From positions 1 to 13,231 of the forward strand of contig QFNK01000021.1 in the NCBI GenBank assembly GCA_003240795.1: a stretch of 13,231 nucleotides of DNA. The letters run 5' to 3'. Positions within the stretch are counted from its first letter, which is position 1; each line of letters begins with the position of its first letter. Origin of the DNA: Micavibrio aeruginosavorus. Lineage in GTDB: Bacteria; Pseudomonadota; Alphaproteobacteria; Micavibrionales; Micavibrionaceae. A program made the position numbers and the translations under genes. Shown one piece after another: positions 6,585 to 12,438 of this stretch. The notes beneath the pieces were generated by a model. That model was not told the origin of the DNA. It made no database searches and saw only the letters and a list, made by a program, of their open reading frames with translations.

Positions 6585-7892
6585 TTAATTTGGTTCCAGA
6601 AACTGCGAAAAATTAGATGGCAATAACCGAGTATTGCCCGGAATTTCACTATATTTCAGACCGTTATCCACACCCGCCTGGCGTATGAAGCCTGTCACGC
6701 GGGGGCATATTTCGTCCCTCCAGCGCCGTCCTTCAAATATTCCATAATGACCGCACCCGCGCTGCAGATGATGAAATTTACGGCTGGACGAAATATTATT
6801 ACAAAGCGTGTGGGCGGCTTCCGTCTGTCCCGGGGCTGAAATATCGTCTTTTTCGCCCTCCACCGTCAAAAGCGCCGTATTTCTAATGGCGGACGGGCTA
6901 ACCTTTTGATTGCCAATAATCATTTCGCCTTTTGCCAAGGATCGTTTCTGGAAAACCTGTTCGACCGTCTCTATATAAAAATCGGCCGGAATGTCCATAA
7001 CCGCCAGATATTCATCATAAAAAGCCGCAATCTTGCCTGCTGATTCCTGATCTCCCTGACGCAGGTGGCTGAACATGTCCCAATGGGACTGTACGTGTCT
7101 CTCCGCATTCATCATCATAAAGCCCGTGAGCTGTTTATAGCCGGGATAAACGGTCATACCTGCGGCTGCATAACCGCCCGGCACAACGGACAGGGCATTG
7201 TCTTTAAACCATTGTAACGGGCGGGTTTCCGCCAGTTTGGTAACCTCGGTAGGGGCTGCTCCCGTGTCGATCGGGCCGCCCATAAGTGTCATGGAAAGGG
7301 GCTGGAACGCCTCGTCATCTGCCGCCATCTGGGATACCGCCGCCAGAACGGGCACCGTAGGCTGGCAGACGGCGATCACGTGCGCGCCCGCACCCATGTG
7401 CCTGAGCATGTCTTTGATATAGCTGACATAATCGTCAAGACCGAATTTTCCCGCCTTTGGCTGTACGTCTCTGGCATTCACCCAGTCCGTGACATAAACA
7501 TCATGGCTTGGAAGCAAGGCCTCCACCGTGCCCCGCAAAAGCGTTGCGTAATGACCGGATAAAGGCGCGGCAAGAAGCACTTTGGGATCGTTTCTGTCCG
7601 TATCCCTTTTGAAATTGACCAGATTACAATATGGGGCGCTCCAGACAGTCTGTTCCGAAACCGCAACTTTTACGCCGTGGATGGCGGTGTAAGGCAGGTT
7701 AAAGGCGGGTTTGCTATATGTGGCGGCGATTCTGCCCATCATATGCCTGGCCGCGCCAAATTCCTTTTTCAGCGAAGAGAGGCCGGCTATCCCGGAGTTG
7801 AGTTCCAGCCCTCCAAGACCGGCCGCGGCCATGCCGAAAATCGTTCTGAGGTTTCGCTCGTTCCAGTCATGAATGGCGTAATCTGCGAACAT
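6585..7892 (-). CDS. phaZ: Intracellular polyhydroxyalkanoate depolymerase, divergent second copy
   Basis: Intracellular PhaZ enzymes release hydroxybutyrate units from cytoplasmic PHA granules. This 435-residue protein has the alpha/beta-hydrolase core of the family: APLSGHYATLLRGTVEALLPSHDVYVTDW, the Cys-type lipase box AVCQP with C176, an Asp at about 349/350 in VEGEKDDIS, and H382 in CGHYGIFEG. The triad spacing closely matches the Cys-Asp-His triad described for the Ralstonia eutropha enzyme. I chose ATG 7892 because AAGGGGG lies 4 nt upstream; an in-frame start further out adds 23 residues without support. The usual N-terminal LYDLQHA-like segment is absent, replaced by FADYAIHDWNERNL, so this copy has drifted more than its neighbour. 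It lies 113 bp downstream of the other phaZ, same strand, with no terminator between, so the two probably share a transcript. Confidence 0.9.
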   Translation of the reverse strand: MFADYAIHDWNERNLRTIFGMAAAGLGGLELNSGIAGLSSLKKEFGAARHMMGRIAATYSKPAFNLPYTAIHGVKVAVSEQTVWSAPYCNLVNFKRDTDRNDPKVLLAAPLSGHYATLLRGTVEALLPSHDVYVTDWVNARDVQPKAGKFGLDDYVSYIKDMLRHMGAGAHVIAVCQPTVPVLAAVSQMAADDEAFQPLSMTLMGGPIDTGAAPTEVTKLAETRPLQWFKDNALSVVPGGYAAAGMTVYPGYKQLTGFMMMNAERHVQSHWDMFSHLRQGDQESAGKIAAFYDEYLAVMDIPADFYIETVEQVFQKRSLAKGEMIIGNQKVSPSAIRNTALLTVEGEKDDISAPGQTEAAHTLCNNISSSRKFHHLQRGCGHYGIFEGRRWRDEICPRVTGFIRQAGVDNGLKYSEIPGNTRLLPSNFSQFLEPN

Positions 7893-8005
7893 GTGTCCCC
7901 CTTTGATATGCCGCAAAAGGGTATTCCTTTCCTCGGCATGAACAAAGGCGCAGCGCAGCAATATGGCCGCTTATCTGGGGGTAAATACTGGGGCTATGAC
8001 GGGGA

Positions 8006-9400
8006 TCAGGCGTCCTGCGGGGCGTCTTTCTTCTCGCGCTTCGTGTTGTCCCGTTCTTTGAGCCAGCGTCGCGTGGCGGCAATGCCATGCTTGTCGCGGT
8101 TGAAGCGGTCGGGGGCAACGTCCGGCGCGCCGGCAAGGTCGCGGGCGGGCACGGGGTCGCATCCGGGATCGAATTCCCGCATGAAATGGCGGATGCGCGG
8201 CATGATTTCGGTGCGCCAGCGGCTGCCGTTGAAAATACCGTAATGCCCGCAATTCATCTGCAAATGGTGGAATTGCTTGCGTTGCGGCAGGTTGTAGCAC
8301 AAATCGTGCGCGGCGGTCGTCTGCCCGCGCGATGAAATATCGTCCAGTTCGCCCTCAATGGTGAGAAGGGCCGTGTGTTCGACGTCGGACGGTCTAACAT
8401 CAACAAGCTTATGAGTAAGCGGATCGCGCCATTTCATCTGCCCGCGCGGGAGGAGGTGGCGCTGGAACACAGTGTCGATCGTCTGGACATAGAATTCTGC
8501 GGGCATATCCATGACCGCATTGTATTCATTATAGAATTTGCGGTGGAATTCGGCGGATTCACCGTCGCCCTTTACAAGGTGCTGGAAGAATTTCATGTGG
8601 CTGCCGACATGGCGGTCAAGGTTCATCGACATAAAGCCGCTAAGCTGCAGGAAGCCCGGGTAAACCTTGCGGAACGCGCCGGGATAATAGGCCGGAACCG
8701 TCTCGATAACCGCATTTTCGAACCAGCTGAGCGGGCGTTCTTCGGCCAGCGTGTTAACGGCTGTCTTGGAAATGCGCGTGTCGACCGGCCCGCCCATCAG
8801 CGTCATGGACAATGGCTGGTTCGGGTCCTCGTCGCTGGCCATCAGGGAAACGGCGGCCAGAACCGGAACGGCCGGCTGGCAGACGGCGATCAGGTGCGTC
8901 TGCGGCCCCAGAAGGGACATGAATTCGCGCAAATATGTAATGAAATCATCGAGGTTGAAGCGCCCCTCGGACAGCGGCACCTGACGCGCATCCGTCCAGT
9001 CCGTGACATAAACGTCATGATGGGGAAGCAGCGCCTCAACCGTACCGCGCAAAAGCGTGGCATAGTGGCCGGACATCGGCGCGACGATCAGGACGCGCGG
9101 GTCTTTGCGCTTGGTTGCGCGTTTGAAATGGATGAGCTGGCAGAATGCTTTCTCGACAACCGTTTCTTCCGTCACCTTGACGGTTTTGCCGTCGATAACC
9201 GTTTCCGGCAGGCCCCATTCAGGCTCTCCAAAACGGCGTGTCACACGCTCGAACACTTCTGCGCTGGCGGCAATCGTCCGCCCCATCTGGGTATGGCTGA
9301 CTGGATTCCAGGGGTTTTGAAAGGCCGCACGGGTCATTTCGGCCGCAAAACGGGCGGGGGTCAAAAGCGCGTGTTGAAGATCGTATAAATGGTAGAGCAT
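8006..9400 (-). CDS. phaZ: Intracellular polyhydroxyalkanoate depolymerase, canonical copy
   Basis: The 464-residue protein has the classic start MLYHLYDLQHALLTPARF. The hydrolase core is APMSGHYATLLRGTVEALLPHHDVYVTDW, followed by the Cys lipase box AVCQP (C174), an Asp at 353/354 in IEGELDDIS, and H386 in CGHYGIFNG. Positions and spacing match the C183-D355-H388 triad reported for the R. eutropha enzyme. It should degrade stored PHB inside the cell. A charged tail of about 55 residues beyond the core (rich in Lys, Arg and Asp) is absent from the neighbour copy. A TTG at 9445 is in frame, but the ATG at 9400 fits the family start, although its ribosome site is weak (AAGG about 11 nt away). 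It is the first gene of the two-gene phaZ unit, divergent from the CbiB-like gene. No synthase or phasin gene is in the window. Confidence 0.94.
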   Translation of the reverse strand: MLYHLYDLQHALLTPARFAAEMTRAAFQNPWNPVSHTQMGRTIAASAEVFERVTRRFGEPEWGLPETVIDGKTVKVTEETVVEKAFCQLIHFKRATKRKDPRVLIVAPMSGHYATLLRGTVEALLPHHDVYVTDWTDARQVPLSEGRFNLDDFITYLREFMSLLGPQTHLIAVCQPAVPVLAAVSLMASDEDPNQPLSMTLMGGPVDTRISKTAVNTLAEERPLSWFENAVIETVPAYYPGAFRKVYPGFLQLSGFMSMNLDRHVGSHMKFFQHLVKGDGESAEFHRKFYNEYNAVMDMPAEFYVQTIDTVFQRHLLPRGQMKWRDPLTHKLVDVRPSDVEHTALLTIEGELDDISSRGQTTAAHDLCYNLPQRKQFHHLQMNCGHYGIFNGSRWRTEIMPRIRHFMREFDPGCDPVPARDLAGAPDVAPDRFNRDKHGIAATRRWLKERDNTKREKKDAPQDA

Positions 9401-9458
9401 CTGAAATTCAGCCTTGTCTAATGTATCGTGACGTAAGGGATACAAGGAATTAGTTAAT

Positions 9459-9487
9459 ATTATATCCCATTGCGGGAAGGGGGCAAA
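9459..9487 (-). promoter_or_regulatory. Candidate promoter of the phaZ pair
   Basis: On the minus strand a perfect TATAAT (9459-9464) lies 16-17 bp from TTGCCC/TTTGCC (9481-9487). This predicts a leader of about 50 nt before the ATG at 9400. The perfect -10 in an otherwise GC-rich region supports the call. Confidence 0.45.
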
Positions 9488-9561
9488 GCCGCATATGGCG
9501 CGGCCTTGCGAAATATGACATGATTCCCGTACGCCGTGCAGATGTATTCCAAGGATAAAAC

Positions 9562-10617
9562 ATGGATTTTTCCAAATTGTTTCAAACCGTTCATGACCAG
9601 ATATTCGATCCGGAACGGCTCCCCGTGGCCATCGCCGCGCTTTTCCTCGTATCCGTGGTCGGTGTCATTGCGGGGCCTGTTCTGTCCAACGCCAACCCGC
9701 TGTTCTGGCGATCCGTCGATTACCTGTTCGGAAAAGCGGGCAGCAAGCTGGACAATACGGGGCGTTCGGCGACCGATCTGGCAAGCCGCGGCTTGATCAT
9801 CACCTTAACGGGCGCTGTCATGGCGTTCTTGATAGGCACGGCGTTTCAGGTTTTATCGGCTGAATATCCAAGCTGGCTTATTGTTGACATTGTCGCTTTA
9901 AGCTTGGTTTTGAGCGCCGGGGCGGGATGGTACGCCCTTCTGCGACTCTATAAAGCCGTGCACGGCAAGAACCTCGTCCGGGGCGCGTTCTATACGATTG
10001 CCGTAACAACGCGAAGCAATCTGGCCGCCGCCGATGAATTTACGATCACGAGGGTGGGAATCGGCCTCGCCGCCCGTAATTTCGACAAAGGCGTTATTGC
10101 CCCCATTCTGTGGTACCTGATCGGCGGCCTTCCGGCGGCTTATCTATATGCAGGGCTCGCCGCGCTCAGCTGGCGGTTCGGGAAAGAGGGGTTTACGAAG
10201 GGATTCGGCTCCCCGGCGCTCGCGCTGGAAAAACTGCTGGGCTTCATCCCGAATATATTTGCCGGTATTCTGATCTCTCTGGCCGGGCTTATTACGCCGA
10301 CTGCGGGCATGACTCGCTCCATTATCGGCCTGTTTCACTTCGGAAAAGGGCGTGCGCACTATGCCGAAGGCGGCGCGGCCGTCACGGCAATGGCCTGGGC
10401 GTTGAAGGTCAGCCTCGGCGGCGCGACACAGGATATGGACGGCAGCGCCATCAAACGCGGCTGGGCGGGGCCGAGCGGCGCAACGGCAAGGCTGGAGGCT
10501 CGCCATCTGCACCGCGCACTCTATATAACGGTTGTCGCGCACCTGCTTTTTGCCGCCGCAATGCTGGTCGCGATGGTTTTAGACGGGCGGGGAGCGTTTC
10601 CGCCATTTTTCTCTTAA
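9562..10617 (+). CDS. Divergent CobD/CbiB-family (AmpE-like) inner-membrane protein
   Basis: CbiB/CobD proteins attach aminopropanol to cobyric acid in vitamin B12 synthesis; AmpE is a related membrane protein linked to beta-lactamase signalling. This 351-residue protein has about five hydrophobic segments (roughly 22-42, 78-98, 106-126, 225-245, 320-340). Its central block, with ITRVGIGLAARNF, DKGVIAPILWYLIGGLPAAY and GFIPNIFAGILI, aligns by eye with the CbiB core, and YAEGGAAVTAMAWAL aligns with the C-terminal NSGxPMAAMAGAL motif. The hallmark residues are largely missing: no HPV N-terminal motif, no GRDT, no D-M-G segment, no DDxxNxxPAR, no intact NSG-P. No other B12 gene is nearby. Family membership is likely, but cobinamide-phosphate synthase activity is doubtful. 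ATG 9562 has AAGG 8 nt upstream. Confidence 0.72.
   Translation: MDFSKLFQTVHDQIFDPERLPVAIAALFLVSVVGVIAGPVLSNANPLFWRSVDYLFGKAGSKLDNTGRSATDLASRGLIITLTGAVMAFLIGTAFQVLSAEYPSWLIVDIVALSLVLSAGAGWYALLRLYKAVHGKNLVRGAFYTIAVTTRSNLAAADEFTITRVGIGLAARNFDKGVIAPILWYLIGGLPAAYLYAGLAALSWRFGKEGFTKGFGSPALALEKLLGFIPNIFAGILISLAGLITPTAGMTRSIIGLFHFGKGRAHYAEGGAAVTAMAWALKVSLGGATQDMDGSAIKRGWAGPSGATARLEARHLHRALYITVVAHLLFAAAMLVAMVLDGRGAFPPFFS
10586..10610 (+). terminator. Weak candidate terminator overlapping the end of the CbiB-like gene
   Basis: GGCGG (10586-10590) can pair with CCGCC (10600-10604), and ATTTTT follows, all inside the last codons before the TAA at 10615. The stem is only 5 bp, so this is tentative. It would separate the gene from rpmB, which has its own promoter. 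Confidence 0.28.
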
Positions 10618-10625
10618 ACCAACCC

Positions 10626-10655
10626 TTGACTTACAGGGGCGGATTCGCCTATTGT
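10626..10655 (+). promoter_or_regulatory. Promoter of rpmB
   Basis: TTGACT (10626-10631) and TATTGT (10650-10655) are separated by 18 bp, giving a leader of roughly 35 nt before the L28 start. TTGAC followed by CTATTGT is the type of strong housekeeping promoter found before ribosomal genes in alphaproteobacteria. Confidence 0.58.
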
Positions 10656-10695
10656 CCGCTTCGATTTTAAGAATTCGACTATAAGGAAGAGCGCT

Positions 10696-10992
10696 ATGAG
10701 CCGCACATGTATGGTAACCGGTAAAAAAAGAGCCGTTGGTAACAACCGTTCCCACGCCGAAAACAAGACAAAACGCACGTTTGAGGTCAACATTCAGGAC
10801 ACGACTGTTCACAGCGAAATCCTGAACCGCAGAATCGCGATCCGCGTTACGGCAGCAGGTCTGCGTACGCTGGAGAAGAAAGGCGGCTTCGACGCTTTCG
10901 TTCAAGGCACGGCAAAGACGAAGCTGGATCCAGCTCTGCGTCCTTACAAGGCCCTGATCGAAAAAGTAGCCGCAGAAAAAGCAGCCGCTTAA
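10696..10992 (+). CDS. rpmB: 50S ribosomal protein L28
   Basis: L28 is a small basic protein of the large ribosomal subunit, needed for subunit assembly. The 98-residue product begins MSRTCMVTGKK and continues VGNNRSHAENKTKRTFEVN, the conserved L28 core. Next come ILNRRIAIRVTAAGLRTLEKKGGFDAFV and a Lys/Ala-rich tail, the usual alphaproteobacterial form and length. Only one cysteine (C5) of the zinc-type version is present, so it is the zinc-independent class. AAGGA stands 8 nt before the ATG. The gene is flanked by its own promoter and a terminator, which marks it as monocistronic. Confidence 0.97.
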   Translation: MSRTCMVTGKKRAVGNNRSHAENKTKRTFEVNIQDTTVHSEILNRRIAIRVTAAGLRTLEKKGGFDAFVQGTAKTKLDPALRPYKALIEKVAAEKAAA

Positions 10993-11023
10993 TTATCTTA
11001 CCACGTGTAAGAAACGAATGATC

Positions 11024-11049
11024 CCCCGCGCAAGCGGGGTTCTTCTTTT
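11024..11049 (+). terminator. Rho-independent terminator of rpmB
   Basis: CCCCGC (11024-11029) and GCGGGG (11034-11039) close a GCAA tetraloop, followed by the T-rich TTCTTCTTTT (11040-11049). It sits 31 bp after the rpmB stop and before tgt. Confidence 0.82.
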
Positions 11050-11112
11050 AAACGACCTAGAAAGATGTGCGATTGTGGTGGGGCAGCACTGCAGGAGCGC
11101 AGGAGCAAAACC

Positions 11113-12351
11113 ATGACCAGAGCAAAGAAAAAGAAACTGCCCACACCTGTCCTCGCCGCGACGTTCGATACAAAGATCGAATATCCCAATCACAAATTCG
11201 AGGTTACCTTCAAAGACCCGAAAAGCGGCGCCCGCCTCGGCAAGCTGACAACGCCGCACGGCACGATCGAAACGCCGAACTATATTTTCTGCGGTACGAA
11301 AGCCTCTATCAAAAACCTCTCGCCTTATCAGATGCGTGAGGCGAAGACGGATATCATCCTCGCCAACACATACCACCTGATGATCCAGCCGGGCGCAGAC
11401 CTCGTCGAAAAGATGGGCGGCCTTCACAAATTTACGGGCTGGAACGGTCCGATGCTGACCGACTCCGGCGGCTTTCAGGTCTTCTCCATGGGCAATGGTT
11501 CCTGCGCGGACGAGATCAAGGGGCGCAATCGCCAGCAACGCGAAAACCTTCTGAAGATCAACGAAGAGGGGGCTTTCTTCCGCTCCTATCTCGACGGGCG
11601 CAAGCTGTGCCTGAACCCTGAAATCTCGATGGATATTCAACGCAAGCTTGGCGCAGACCTGATCGTGCAGATGGATGAATGCACGGCGTATCAGGTGACG
11701 AAGGACTACACCGCACGCTCGATGGAAATGTCCATGCGCTGGGGCGACCGCTCCCTCCATGCGTTCAATGCGATGCACGACGGCAAGCAGGCGCTATACG
11801 GCGTGGTGCAGGGCGGCGTGTATGACGACCTCCGCAAACAAAGCGCCGATTACGTGCGCTCCCGTCCGTTCTTCGGCACGGCGATCGGCGGATGCCTCGG
11901 CGGATCGGATGATGAGATGTACGGCATTCTGGAAGTGTCCCAGCCGCACAACCACCCCGACCGCCCGATCCACTTCCTCGGCATCGGCCGTATGAAGGAC
12001 GTGTTCCGTTCTGTCCGCTATGGCATCGACACGTTCGATTGCGTTATGCCAACCAGAATCGCGCGTCACGGTATGGCCCTTATGAAGGGCGCGCCGAACG
12101 AGCGTATCAACCTTCTGAACGCGAAATACCGCGACGATCCGACGCCGCTTGACGAGACGCTCGATCTGCCGATGAGCCGCGATTTCTCCAAGGCCTACAT
12201 CCACCACCTCTTGAAGGCGGGTGAGCTTCTGGCCTACCAGATTTTGAGCCAGCACAACGTGGCCGTCATCAACCGCCTGATGCGCGACGTCCGCGCGGCG
12301 ATTGCGAACGGCACACTGGATCAGCTGGAAAAAGAATATCTGGTCGATTAG
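11113..12351 (+). CDS. tgt: tRNA-guanine transglycosylase, unusual subclass without the zinc cysteines
   Basis: Tgt swaps guanine 34 of GUN-anticodon tRNAs for preQ1 (or queuine) on the way to queuosine. The 412-residue TIM-barrel protein keeps general acid/base D117 in LTDSGGFQVFSM, D188 in QMDEC, Q233 in VVQGG and nucleophile D309 in DTFDCVMPTR. Several features are atypical. It has a basic N-terminal extension and an insertion around residues 127-145. The preQ1 loop GGLAVGE is replaced by GGCLGGS (259-265). The zinc site CxCxxC is replaced by L350-D-L352-P-M-S355, although the zinc-ligand His (H365) remains. The length exceeds the usual ~375. I chose ATG 11113 because AGGAG lies 7 nt upstream; ATG 11065 is in frame but poorly supported. 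It could be a queuine-using or otherwise re-targeted Tgt. Family membership is certain; exact substrate is not. Confidence 0.92.
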   Translation: MTRAKKKKLPTPVLAATFDTKIEYPNHKFEVTFKDPKSGARLGKLTTPHGTIETPNYIFCGTKASIKNLSPYQMREAKTDIILANTYHLMIQPGADLVEKMGGLHKFTGWNGPMLTDSGGFQVFSMGNGSCADEIKGRNRQQRENLLKINEEGAFFRSYLDGRKLCLNPEISMDIQRKLGADLIVQMDECTAYQVTKDYTARSMEMSMRWGDRSLHAFNAMHDGKQALYGVVQGGVYDDLRKQSADYVRSRPFFGTAIGGCLGGSDDEMYGILEVSQPHNHPDRPIHFLGIGRMKDVFRSVRYGIDTFDCVMPTRIARHGMALMKGAPNERINLLNAKYRDDPTPLDETLDLPMSRDFSKAYIHHLLKAGELLAYQILSQHNVAVINRLMRDVRAAIANGTLDQLEKEYLVD

Positions 12352-12378
12352 AAAATCCTTATTTATCAGCGTCTTGCA

Positions 12379-12396
12379 GGAAATTAACCAATTTCC
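12379..12396. repeat. Perfect 7-bp inverted repeat between tgt and the GGDEF gene
   Basis: GGAAATT (12379-12385) and AATTTCC (12390-12396) flank AACC. No T-run follows, so it is not a standard terminator. It lies 43 bp before the next start codon and could be an operator or an mRNA hairpin. Chance occurrence is also possible. Confidence 0.4.
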
Positions 12397-12438
12397 AACC
12401 AATCCGGTTTAGGATGGACGGGTAGAGAAGGGGCTTTT

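Noticed and set aside
8375..9388. 337-codon plus-strand open frame
   Set aside because: It lies wholly antisense to the canonical phaZ, whose catalytic motifs are unmistakable. The antisense product has no recognisable domain.
10997..11011. CTTAC/GTAAG hairpin just after rpmB
   Set aside because: The stem is only 5 bp with no T-run; the adjacent GC-rich hairpin at 11024-11039 explains termination.
11065..11112. Upstream ATG for tgt giving a Cys-containing extension (MCDCGG)
   Set aside because: The ribosome site before 11065 is poor, while AGGAG precedes 11113 at ideal distance. I considered whether the two extra cysteines could replace the zinc site, but there is no support for translation of this segment.
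10993..11778. 261-codon minus-strand open frame
   Set aside because: It is antisense to the first half of tgt and the rpmB terminator, with no family features.
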